Shown here: in pieces, positions 1 through 7,064 of the stretch
Position numbering within the stretch: position 1 is the first letter of the stretch
How the letters are laid out: every line of letters begins with the position of its first letter
Origin: Bordetella sp. BOR01
GTDB lineage: Bacteria; Pseudomonadota; Gammaproteobacteria; Burkholderiales; Burkholderiaceae_B
Direction: 5' to 3'
Length of the DNA stretch: 64,000 nt
Assembly: GCF_019218885.1 (NCBI RefSeq)
Contig: NZ_JAHUWT010000001.1
Coordinates: 1,116,001 to 1,180,000, forward strand
Program-made: the position numbers and the translations under genes
Notes under the pieces: generated by a model
Told to the model about the DNA's origin: nothing
Database searches by the model: none
The model's input: the letters and a program-made list of their open reading frames with translations, nothing else

Positions 1-592
1 CGGCGTCAAGACTTTCTCGCTGGTGCTGTCGGCCGGCGACCTGTACATCTTCCATGCCACGACCCACGTGTCGTTGCGCCAGGCCATCGACGACGTCACG
101 CCGCAGCGCATGCGGGCCGTGCTGCGCCTGGCCGGCTCGTTCGCACGCGCGCTGGGGCGCGGCGACGAGCCCGTGGCCGTGGCGGGCCTGAACCCGCACG
201 CGGGCGAGAACGGTATTTTCGGCAGCGAAGACGCCGACATCCTGGCGCCCGCGGTGGCCGAGGCCAACGCGGCCGGCATTCGCGCAGCCGGTCCCATTCC
301 GGCCGACGCGCTGTTCCCGCAAGCGGTGCGCGGCAAATGGAAGTTCGTCATTGCCTGCTATCACGACCAGGGGCATGCGCCTTTCAAGTCGGTGTATGGC
401 GATGACGGCGTCAACATCACCGTGGGCTTGCCGGTGGTGCGCGTCTCGGTCGATCATGGCACGGCCTTCGATATCGCGGGCAAGGGCGTGGCGCGCGAAG
501 AAAGCCTGGTGCTGGCCGCCGAACGGGCCGCCCACCTGGCCCCGGGGTGGACGCAGGTATGGGAAACTGCGCGCTCCACTACCGGAGGCTGA
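1..592 (+). CDS. pdxA: PdxA-family phosphohydroxythreonine dehydrogenase, C-terminal part
   Basis: The reading frame is open from the left edge, so this is the C-terminal portion (about 197 residues) of a PdxA-family protein, normally about 330 residues. Visible family motifs are HATTHVSL, PHAGENGIFG, a metal-ligand histidine in CYHDQGHAPFK, and the SVDHGTAFDIAG block near the end. The family oxidises and decarboxylates 4-phospho-hydroxy acids with NAD; PdxA makes the pyridoxine precursor, whereas PdxA2 paralogues act on 4-phospho-D-threonate or erythronate. A GntR/UTRA regulator follows 4 bases after the stop with its ribosome site inside this gene, which favours a catabolic PdxA2-type role. 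That assignment is inference; the upstream gene is needed to settle it. Confidence 0.88.
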   Translation, partial: GVKTFSLVLSAGDLYIFHATTHVSLRQAIDDVTPQRMRAVLRLAGSFARALGRGDEPVAVAGLNPHAGENGIFGSEDADILAPAVAEANAAGIRAAGPIPADALFPQAVRGKWKFVIACYHDQGHAPFKSVYGDDGVNITVGLPVVRVSVDHGTAFDIAGKGVAREESLVLAAERAAHLAPGWTQVWETARSTTGG

Positions 593-596
593 TCCC

Positions 597-1499
597 ATGG
601 CGTCGCCCGCCGATCCCGACGCACCGCTGGACCGGTCCAGCGGCCATCCCCTGCATGTTCAGGTTGCCCAGGCGCTGCGTCGCGATATCCGCGGCCGGCA
701 ATGGGCGCCGGGCACGGTACTGCCCAGCGAGGCCGTGCTGTGCCAGCAGTTCGGCGTGGCCCGCAGCGTGGTGCGGCAGGCGTTGGCGGCGCTGGTGGCC
801 GAAGGCCTCATACGGCGCGATCCCGGCCGCGCGCCCACCGTGGCGCCAGCCCTGGAACACCATCGCATGGTGCAGCGTTCGACCGGGCTGTTCGAGCAAT
901 TCGCCAACACGGGCACGGCGCTGCTGACGCGCGTACTGCATTGCGAACCGGCCGCGCCACCCCCGGACGTGGCCGCCTTTTTCGGTTCCGACGACACCTT
1001 GTTGCTCGAGCGCCTGCGCCGTGTCGACGACGAGCCGCTGGCCTTCGTGCGTACCTGGCTGCCGCGCGCGAGGTTGCCCGGGCTGTCCGCGGCCCATTTG
1101 CAGGACACCTCGCTGCATCGCACCCTGGTGCAGCGCTTCGGCCTGCATCCGGGCCGGGGGCGCAATCGCATACGCGCCGTGGGGGCCGACGCCGCGCTGG
1201 CCAGCGTACTGCAAGTGCCGGCCGGTAGCCCCTTGCTGATGCTGGAAGGGCAGGGGTTCGACCAGCATGGCCAGCCCCTGGAATGGTTCACCACGTGGCA
1301 TCGCGCCGAGAAGCTGGTGTTCGATGTGGATGTCAGCCCGGCGGGCGAGCACATCCAGGCCGCCTTGCCCCGCGCGGCAACCGCCACGGCGGCCATACCC
1401 GATGCGGCACCCGTCGCGCCGCAATCGCTGGAACCGGTCGAGGCGGCCCTGAGCGCCGCGCTCGACACGGTGCGCCGCCTGCGGCGCGGCGAAACCTAG
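597..1499 (+). CDS. GntR-family (HutC/UTRA) transcriptional regulator
   Basis: This 300-residue protein has an N-terminal winged helix (about residues 20-80, including LPSEAVLCQQFGVARSVVRQ) followed by a UTRA ligand-binding domain (about 95-245). That architecture is typical of HutC-subfamily repressors sensing sugars, amino acids or small phosphorylated metabolites. The start at 597 is chosen because GGAGG lies 9 bases upstream, overlapping the end of the PdxA-like gene. The frame is open further upstream, but that stretch overlaps the PdxA frame. An alanine/proline-rich tail of about 50 residues extends beyond the usual UTRA end. It probably controls the PdxA-containing operon in response to its substrate, which is inference. 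Confidence 0.88.
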   Translation: MASPADPDAPLDRSSGHPLHVQVAQALRRDIRGRQWAPGTVLPSEAVLCQQFGVARSVVRQALAALVAEGLIRRDPGRAPTVAPALEHHRMVQRSTGLFEQFANTGTALLTRVLHCEPAAPPPDVAAFFGSDDTLLLERLRRVDDEPLAFVRTWLPRARLPGLSAAHLQDTSLHRTLVQRFGLHPGRGRNRIRAVGADAALASVLQVPAGSPLLMLEGQGFDQHGQPLEWFTTWHRAEKLVFDVDVSPAGEHIQAALPRAATATAAIPDAAPVAPQSLEPVEAALSAALDTVRRLRRGET

Positions 1500-1574
1500 C
1501 TTCGTATCCGCGCTCGTGCGCCGCCTGGCGTGGGTGCTATGCTTGGCGGCCACTTCGTCCACGCCCGCGCCGCC

Positions 1575-2447
1575 ATGACTGCACGCATCGCCAGCCTGCA
1601 CATCTATCCCATCAAATCCTGCGCCGCCATCGATCTGGCCGAGTCGCCCATCGACCGTGCCGGCCTGGCGGGCGACCGGCGCTGGATGATCCTGACGGCG
1701 CAAGGCCAGTTCATGACACAACGCCAGTGGCCCGCCATGGCGCTGATCCGCCCGGCCATCACGGCCCGGCACCTGGAACTGCACGCGGCCGGCATGCCGG
1801 TGCTGCAGGTTCCGCTCGACGATTCCCAACTGGCCGCCGTGGCGCGTCCGGTCACGGTCTGGAAAGACACGGTGCCCGCGCGCGATGAAAGCGCCGAGGC
1901 TGCCGCCTGGATCAGCCAGGTGCTGGGCCAGGACTGCGTGCTGGTCAAGCTGGATGCGCAGGCGCGGCGTCCCGCCCGGCCCGAATGGGTCGAACGCTGG
2001 CGCGAGGGGCATGCCGACCTGGCCCAGGCCTTCGAGGGCGAGCACGCATTCGGTTTCGCAGACGGGTTTCCGCTGCTGATCGCCAACCAGGCCTCGTTGG
2101 ACGAGCTGAATGCCAGGCTGGCCGCACAAGGCCAACCGGCCGTGCCCATGAATCGCTTTCGGCCGAATATCGTCATTCAGGGCGAATGGGAAGCCTACGA
2201 CGAAGACCACACCGCCGTGGTTTCGGTAGGCCCGGTGCGCATGGCGCTGGTCAAGCCATGTACGCGCTGCCCCATGCCCAATATCGACCAGCTGACCGCC
2301 CAGCGCCATGACGAACCGGGTCGCACGCTGGCCGCTTATCGCCAGTTCGAGATCGGGGTGGTGTTCGGGCAGAATGCCATTGTCGATGCCCCGGCCGGCG
2401 CACGCCTGCGCGTGGGTGACGCCGCCGAGATCGAACTGGATTTCTGA
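1575..2447 (+). CDS. MOSC domain protein (YcbX-like)
   Basis: The 290-residue product starts with the MOSC N-terminal beta-barrel motif HIYPIKSCAAIDL and ends with a MOSC domain containing NRFRPNIVI and the conserved cysteine motif KPCTRCPMPNID. MOSC proteins bind molybdenum cofactor; YcbX and mARC-type members reduce N-hydroxylated compounds together with an electron-transfer partner. No ferredoxin domain is fused at the C-terminus, unlike E. coli YcbX. The ferredoxin-reductase gene at 2990 is a nearby potential partner but lies beyond a gene on the opposite strand. The start at 1575 places the barrel motif at the N-terminus; an in-frame ATG at 1530 would add 15 unconserved residues. Confidence 0.85.
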   Translation: MTARIASLHIYPIKSCAAIDLAESPIDRAGLAGDRRWMILTAQGQFMTQRQWPAMALIRPAITARHLELHAAGMPVLQVPLDDSQLAAVARPVTVWKDTVPARDESAEAAAWISQVLGQDCVLVKLDAQARRPARPEWVERWREGHADLAQAFEGEHAFGFADGFPLLIANQASLDELNARLAAQGQPAVPMNRFRPNIVIQGEWEAYDEDHTAVVSVGPVRMALVKPCTRCPMPNIDQLTAQRHDEPGRTLAAYRQFEIGVVFGQNAIVDAPAGARLRVGDAAEIELDF

Positions 2448-2465
2448 CGCCGGGGCAGGGCGGGA

Positions 2466-2780
2466 TCAGGTCGACAGCTTCAGTCCGATCAGCCCCGCCG
2501 CGATCAGCAGCACGCTGACCACGCGCATCGGGCTTAGTGCTTCGCCGAACAGGACGATGCCTGCCACGAAGGCGCCCAATGCGCCGATACCCACCCATAC
2601 CGCATAGGCAGTGCCCAACGGCAGGGTTTTCATGGCCACCGAAAGCAGCCAGAAACTGATCAGCATGCCGACCAGCGTGACGATAGAAGGAACCAGGCGC
2701 GTAAAGCCGTGGGTGTACTTCAGGCCGATGGCCCACACCACTTCGAACAGCCCCGCCAGTATGAGAATGACCCAGGTCAT
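2466..2780 (-). CDS. sugE: SMR-family guanidinium exporter (SugE/Gdx type)
   Basis: A 104-residue protein with four predicted transmembrane helices and the small multidrug resistance signature. The membrane-embedded glutamate sits in the first helix within [15 protein letters not shown]. The W-A-I-G-L-K-Y-T pattern and the second-helix residues fit the SugE/Gdx subgroup, which exports guanidinium in exchange for protons, rather than the EmrE drug-efflux subgroup. Decisive context is a two-hairpin guanidine-II riboswitch in its leader. The gene is single and convergent with the MOSC gene, with 18 bases between stops. The start ATG is preceded by an AAAGGGG ribosome site at 2787-2793 on the opposite strand. 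Confidence 0.93.
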   Translation of the reverse strand: MTWVILILAGLFEVVWAIGLKYTHGFTRLVPSIVTLVGMLISFWLLSVAMKTLPLGTAYAVWVGIGALGAFVAGIVLFGEALSPMRVVSVLLIAAGLIGLKLST

Positions 2781-2822
2781 GGAATGCCCCTTTCAACAAG
2801 GGCCGGCAAGTTTGCCGGCAAT

Positions 2823-2888
2823 GGGGCCGTCCCCGGGAAGGAAAGCAGCCGGCAGTCGGGCCGGCGGCGGCCCCGGGCCGTCCCGGAG
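2823..2888 (-). promoter_or_regulatory. Guanidine-II (mini-ykkC) riboswitch upstream of sugE
   Basis: Read on the minus strand, two hairpins each close an ACGG tetraloop. The first (2888-2871) has a 7-pair stem CTCCGGG/CCCGGGG including one T-G pair. The second (2834-2823) has GGGG/CCCC. The linker is 36 bases. Paired stem-loops with ACGR loops are the defining signature of the guanidine-II class, and the downstream gene is the class's usual target. The 3' arm of hairpin 2 (GGCCCC) is complementary to GGGGC at the ribosome site, suggesting translational control in which guanidinium binding frees the ribosome site. A further hairpin (2819-2802) lies between the two. Confidence 0.88.
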
Positions 2889-2896
2889 CGGTAAAA

Positions 2897-2902
2897 ATTA
2901 TA
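2897..2902 (-). promoter_or_regulatory. -10 element (TATAAT) for the sugE riboswitch transcript
   Basis: A perfect TATAAT on the minus strand places transcription start just before the first riboswitch hairpin. No good -35 box is visible 16-18 bases upstream. On the plus strand a TAGAAT at 2901-2906 overlaps it and could serve the divergent gene at 2990, so the two promoters may compete. Confidence 0.6.
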
Positions 2903-2989
2903 GAATATCAGATTGATCGCCGGGTGCGGCCGGATGCAAGTCCGGGCCTTCCTGCCGGCGCCGCGTATCGCTTCCTATAGATCGTACCC

Positions 2990-4036
2990 ATGAGCTTTCA
3001 GGTCACCGTACAACCCAGCCAGCATCAATTCCCGGTCGAACCCGGCCAGACGGTGCTCGACGCCGCACTGGCCGCCGGCATCGTGCTGCCCTACAGCTGC
3101 CGCAACGGCGCATGTTCCACTTGCAAGGGCAAGGTCGTGTCCGGCCAGGTCGATGCCGGCGAATACCCCGCCCAGATCCTCTCGCCCGAAGACCTGGCGC
3201 AGGGCTATACGCTGTTTTGCCAGGCGCATCCGCAGTCCGACCTGGTGGTCGAAGCCAGCGAAGTCCGGCTGGCCAGCGATATCCAGATCCGCAAGCTGCC
3301 CGCCCGCGTGCAGGCCATGGACCTGGCCGCGCCCGATGTCACCGTCTTGCGCCTGCAACTGCCGGCCGCCGATCCGTTTCGCTACTACGCGGGGCAGTAC
3401 ATCGAGGTCATCCTGAAAGATGGCAAGCGCCGCAGCTATTCCATGGCTTGCCCCCCGCATGCAGGCAGCCCGCTCGAACTGCATATCCGCCATATGCCCG
3501 GCGGCGTGTTCACCGACCATGTGTTCGGCGCTGGCGACACGCAGATGAAAGTGCGCGAGATCCTGCGCCTGGAAGGGCCGTTCGGCTCGTTTTTCCTGCG
3601 CGAAGACAGCGACAAGCCCATCGTGCTGCTGGCCAGCGGCACCGGTTTCGCGCCGGTCAAGGCCATCGTCGAGCACATGGCGCACCATGGCATCCGCCGT
3701 CCCGTGGCGCTTTACTGGGGGGGGCGCCGTCCGCGCGACCTGTACATGCACGACCTGGCGCAATCGTGGGCCCAGGCGCTGCCCGACCTCCGCTATGTGC
3801 CGGTGGTCTCCGACAGCCTGCCCGAAGACAACTGGGCCGGCCGCACGGGCTATGTGCACGAAGCCGTGCTGCAAGATCTGCCGGATCTGTCGGGCTACCA
3901 AGTGTACGCTTGTGGCGCGCCGCCCATGGTCGATGCCGCCCGCCGCGAATTCACGGCGCAATGCGGCCTGCCGGCCGACGAGTTCTACGCCGACGCATTC
4001 ACCTCCGAGGCCGACCTGGCCCGCGTGGGGGCCTGA
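2990..4036 (+). CDS. Ferredoxin/FNR-type NAD(P)H oxidoreductase (CDP-6-deoxyglucoseen-reductase-like)
   Basis: A 348-residue soluble protein with an N-terminal plant-type [2Fe-2S] domain (residues 1-90, cluster cysteines in SCRNGACSTCKG and LFCQAHP). An FAD-binding barrel follows (about 105-200, RRSYSMACPP) and then an NAD-binding domain (about 210-345, ASGTGFAPVKAIVEH and VYACGAPPMV). This is the layout of phenol-hydroxylase and dioxygenase reductases and of proteins commonly named CDP-6-deoxy-delta-3,4-glucoseen reductase. It passes electrons from NAD(P)H through FAD to the iron-sulfur centre and on to an oxygenase or other acceptor. No oxygenase lies nearby, so the partner is unknown. Confidence 0.88.
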   Translation: MSFQVTVQPSQHQFPVEPGQTVLDAALAAGIVLPYSCRNGACSTCKGKVVSGQVDAGEYPAQILSPEDLAQGYTLFCQAHPQSDLVVEASEVRLASDIQIRKLPARVQAMDLAAPDVTVLRLQLPAADPFRYYAGQYIEVILKDGKRRSYSMACPPHAGSPLELHIRHMPGGVFTDHVFGAGDTQMKVREILRLEGPFGSFFLREDSDKPIVLLASGTGFAPVKAIVEHMAHHGIRRPVALYWGGRRPRDLYMHDLAQSWAQALPDLRYVPVVSDSLPEDNWAGRTGYVHEAVLQDLPDLSGYQVYACGAPPMVDAARREFTAQCGLPADEFYADAFTSEADLARVGA

Positions 4037-4067
4037 GGCGGGCCGTGGCGCACGGGCGGGAAACTTC

Positions 4068-4097
4068 CAGGTGCAAATGGATACCGCACCTGCTTTT
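4068..4097 (+). terminator. Possible weak terminator after the FNR-type reductase gene
   Basis: CAGGTGC and GCACCTG form a 7-bp perfect stem with an 11-base loop, followed within two bases by TTTT. The loop is long and the T tract short, so it could equally be an operator for dadA. Confidence 0.4.
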
Positions 4098-4217
4098 ATG
4101 TTATAGGCGAGGCCGGCCCGGCGCAGTAAACTGCCGCACCGACAACTCGATCGGAACGAGCCGCGACAGCAGGGGGGGAACCCCGCTGCGGCCGGCGGCG
4201 CAAGGAGCAAGGCGCGC

Positions 4218-5474
4218 ATGAAAGTAGCGGTATTGGGTAGCGGCATCATCGGCATTTCCAGCGCCTGGTGGCTGCGCCAGGCAGGCCACGACGTCGTGGT
4301 CATCGATCGCCGCAGCGGCCCGGCCCAGGAAACCAGCCTGGCCAACGGCGGCCAGATTTCCGTCTCGTACGCCGAGCCCTGGGCCAATCCGCAAGCCCCC
4401 CTGAAGCTGCTGAAATGGGTGTTCCAGGATGACGCGCCGCTGTTGTTCCGTCCGCAGCTCGACTGGCGCCAATGGATGTGGGGGCTGGCCTTCCTGCGCG
4501 AATGCCTGCCGGGCCGGCTGGCACCCAATATCCGCGCCATGGTCCGGCTTGCCGAATACAGCCGGGCCACCCTGCAGGGCATGCGCGCCCAGCTGGGTAT
4601 TCCCTACGATCACCTTGAGCGCGGCATCCTCAACTTCTACCGCGATCCCCACGAATTCGAGACCTCGCAGAAGGCCGCCGGTCTGATGCGCGATTTCGGC
4701 GTCGAGCGCCGGGTCGTCACCACCGACGAGGTGGTGGCCATCGAACCCGCGCTGGCGCCGCACCGGGCCGCCATCGTGGGCGGTGACTACACCCCCGAAG
4801 ACGAAAGCGGCGATGTCCACCTGTTCGCGGCAGGCCTGGCGCGGCAATGCGAGTCTGCCGGCGTTGAATTCCGCTACGATACCAGCGCCACTCGCCTGGT
4901 CAGCCACGGCGGCCAGGTGCAGGGCCTGGAAATCATCCAGCCCGATGGCCGCTATGCCAGCATCGTGGCCGACGCCTATGTGGTGGCGCTGGGCAGCTTC
5001 AGCTCGCGGCTGGTCAGGCCGCTGGGCGTGGCCTGCAACGTCTATCCCGCCAAAGGCTACTCGGCCACCTACGCCGTGCGCGACCCTGAACGCGCTCCCT
5101 CGGTCAGCCTGACCGACAGCAGCCACAAGGTGGTGTTCTCGCGCCTGGGCAATCGGTTGCGCATGGCAGGCACCGCCGAACTGTCCGGTTATTCGCGTGC
5201 CCTGAATACCGGCCGTTGCGAGGCGCTGACGCGCCTGGCGCGCGAACTGTTTCCCGACGCCCTGGATTTCGAGGACGTCAACTATTGGTCGGGGTTGCGC
5301 CCGTCCACCCCTTCGAACGTGCCTCTCATTGGCCGCACCCGCATTCCCAACCTGTACTTGAATACAGGCCATGGCACGCTGGGCTGGACAATGGGAGTCG
5401 GTTCGGGCCGGGCCCTGGCCGATCTGCTCAGCGGACGCAAGCCGGAGCCCGAATTTCCTTTTCTTGGTCTGTGA
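4218..5474 (+). CDS. dadA: D-amino acid dehydrogenase, small subunit
   Basis: A 418-residue FAD enzyme that oxidatively deaminates D-amino acids (notably D-alanine) to 2-oxo acids and feeds electrons to the quinone pool. The N-terminus has the dinucleotide-binding motif VLGSGIIGISSAWWL, and the C-terminus has the DAO-family block GLRPSTPSNVPLIGRT and NTGHGTLGWTMGVGSG. The length matches DadA. AAGGAG lies about 12 bases before the ATG. The gene for an extracellular binding protein begins 4 bases after its stop, so they are co-transcribed, although their functional link is not obvious. No alanine racemase (dadX) lies next to it. Confidence 0.93.
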   Translation: MKVAVLGSGIIGISSAWWLRQAGHDVVVIDRRSGPAQETSLANGGQISVSYAEPWANPQAPLKLLKWVFQDDAPLLFRPQLDWRQWMWGLAFLRECLPGRLAPNIRAMVRLAEYSRATLQGMRAQLGIPYDHLERGILNFYRDPHEFETSQKAAGLMRDFGVERRVVTTDEVVAIEPALAPHRAAIVGGDYTPEDESGDVHLFAAGLARQCESAGVEFRYDTSATRLVSHGGQVQGLEIIQPDGRYASIVADAYVVALGSFSSRLVRPLGVACNVYPAKGYSATYAVRDPERAPSVSLTDSSHKVVFSRLGNRLRMAGTAELSGYSRALNTGRCEALTRLARELFPDALDFEDVNYWSGLRPSTPSNVPLIGRTRIPNLYLNTGHGTLGWTMGVGSGRALADLLSGRKPEPEFPFLGL

Positions 5475-5478
5475 ACCT

Positions 5479-6813
5479 ATGAAGACACTGCAATTGGCGG
5501 GCCTGGCCCGCTCACTGGTCGCCAGCCGGCGCACCTGGGTTTTCGGAGCGGCCATGATGGCCGCGGGCGCGGCGCAAGGCGCTGCCGTTGAAATCCAGGT
5601 CTGGCACACGCTCAGCGGCTCCAACAAGGCCGAATTCGAAAAGCTCACCAAGAAGTACAACAAAGAGCAAGACGAGGTTGTCGTCAAGCTGCGCGACTTC
5701 TCCAGTTCGCAAGAACTGAAGCAAGAAACCGCCGGCATCCTCAAGACGAAAAAAGCCGGGCCCAACCTGGTTCAACTGACAGATAACCGCTCGCCCGAAG
5801 TCGTATCCGAGCACAAGGCCATCCTGCCCATGTACCAGTTGCTGGCCAAGTACCCCATCAAGGACCTGAACTGGTTCCTGCCCGCCACGTCCAGCTTTAC
5901 CCGCGACGGCAAGGGGCGCCTGCTGGCCTTCCCCTGGATGGCTGAAGTGCCCATCATGTACTACAACCTGGCCTATTACAAAAAGGCCGGCCTCGATCCC
6001 AAGAATCCGGCGCGTACCTGGGCCGACCTGCAGGGCGAACTGCTGAAATTGCGCGACGTCGCCAATATCGAATGTCCGTACGCGTCCAGCGACCAGGTGC
6101 AGGTGCACCTGGAAAACCTGGCGCCTATCAACAAGCAGCTGTTCACCAGCAACGATAACGGCCTGGCATCCAGCAAGGCGGCGCCCGCTCTGAAATTCGA
6201 CACGCTTTACATGCGCCATATCTCGCTGATGGTCAGCTGGAAACGTTCGCTGCTTTTCATGGCGCATTCCGACAACAACCAAAGCGACAAGCTGTTCGCC
6301 AAGGGCGATTGCGCCGTGCTCACCTCGGGTTCCGGGGCCGCCGGTACCTTCATGAATACGCGCTCGCTGTCGTTCGGGGTTGCGCCGCTGCCGTACTACA
6401 CGCAAGCCACCAAGGAAGCCGGCAGCCCGTTCGTCAGCGGCTCGGCGCTGTGGGCCATCGATGGCCATCCGCAAGCCCAGGAAAAGGCGACCGCGCAGTT
6501 CCTGGCCTGGCTTGCCAAGCCGGTCAACGCCGCCGAATGGCACCAGCGTACCGGTTACCTGCCGCTGACCGACGCGGCGTTCCGTGCCTCTGATGTGTCG
6601 TTCTACGGCAAGATCCCTGGCGCGCAAGCCATCGTCCAGTCGATGCAGGGCAAATCGCTCTCCACCAGCCGCGGATTCCGCATGGCCAACTACGATCGTG
6701 TCGAGGCCGTATTGAATACCGAGCTGAACGAAGCCTTCGACGGCAAGACGCCGCCGGTGGCCGCGCTGAACCGTGCCGCCGAACAGGCGCGCCGCATCAG
6801 CCAGCAGCGCTGA
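5479..6813 (+). CDS. Extracellular solute-binding protein, family 1 (UgpB-like), orphan
   Basis: The 444-residue product has an N-terminal export signal with a hydrophobic core ending near AAGAAQGAA. A family-1 binding-protein fold follows (VEIQVWHTLSGSN..FEKLTKKYN, LLAFPWMAEVPIMYYN, SFGVAPLPYY). It resembles sn-glycerol-3-phosphate and sugar binding proteins that deliver substrate to an ABC importer. No permease or ATPase gene lies on either side. The start at 5479 gives a proper signal peptide; the longer open frame upstream overlaps dadA. It is the second gene of a dadA operon that ends at the terminator at 6866. The substrate cannot be inferred. Confidence 0.87.
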   Translation: MKTLQLAGLARSLVASRRTWVFGAAMMAAGAAQGAAVEIQVWHTLSGSNKAEFEKLTKKYNKEQDEVVVKLRDFSSSQELKQETAGILKTKKAGPNLVQLTDNRSPEVVSEHKAILPMYQLLAKYPIKDLNWFLPATSSFTRDGKGRLLAFPWMAEVPIMYYNLAYYKKAGLDPKNPARTWADLQGELLKLRDVANIECPYASSDQVQVHLENLAPINKQLFTSNDNGLASSKAAPALKFDTLYMRHISLMVSWKRSLLFMAHSDNNQSDKLFAKGDCAVLTSGSGAAGTFMNTRSLSFGVAPLPYYTQATKEAGSPFVSGSALWAIDGHPQAQEKATAQFLAWLAKPVNAAEWHQRTGYLPLTDAAFRASDVSFYGKIPGAQAIVQSMQGKSLSTSRGFRMANYDRVEAVLNTELNEAFDGKTPPVAALNRAAEQARRISQQR

Positions 6814-6865
6814 CGCCGCGCAACGCCGTGGCGGCTGTTCCGCCATGGTTTGCCACCTACTTGCC

Positions 6866-6893
6866 AACCGGCCGTACAGGCCGGTTTTTTTTT
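6866..6893 (+). terminator. Rho-independent terminator of the dadA operon
   Basis: An 8-bp perfect stem AACCGGCC/GGCCGGTT with a 4-base loop runs straight into a tract of eight further T residues. It separates the dadA/binding-protein transcript from the AT-rich control region that follows. Confidence 0.9.
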
Positions 6894-6929
6894 GCCGCAA
6901 ACCCGCGCCTGGCTACGGCCTGCCAGCAT

Positions 6930-7064
6930 CAATTGATCAACAAATCTGGTTGTTTATAGACAAACGTGTATTTATAAGGGTAAACCATAGTACTTTTGAT
7001 CTATTTAATTTGGATAATATGTTCATATGTCTTAAAAATAGAATTTTCAATGAACAATTGTTCA
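6930..7064 (+). promoter_or_regulatory. AT-rich control region with a 14-bp palindrome over the CoA-transferase start
   Basis: About 130 bases are strikingly AT-rich compared with the rest of the window. They contain TTGATCAA, several GTTCA half-sites and a perfect 14-bp palindrome TGAACAATTGTTCA at 7051-7064, which overlaps the second base of the chosen start codon (7050). A GATAAT at 7013-7018 could be a -10, with no good -35. An Lrp/AsnC-like regulator is encoded inside the operon, and Lrp-type proteins favour AT-rich multi-site regions, so it is a reasonable candidate binder. Confidence 0.6.

Noticed and set aside
579-2309. Long minus-strand open frame opposite the GntR and MOSC genes
   Set aside because: It has no recognisable motif and spans two well-supported plus-strand genes. 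Such antisense frames are expected in GC-rich DNA.
3717-3724. Run of eight G in the FNR-type reductase gene as a phase-variation tract
   Set aside because: It encodes Trp-Gly-Gly in a conserved place; alaS has an equal run at 23891-23898 in an essential gene, so these are probably just codon usage.
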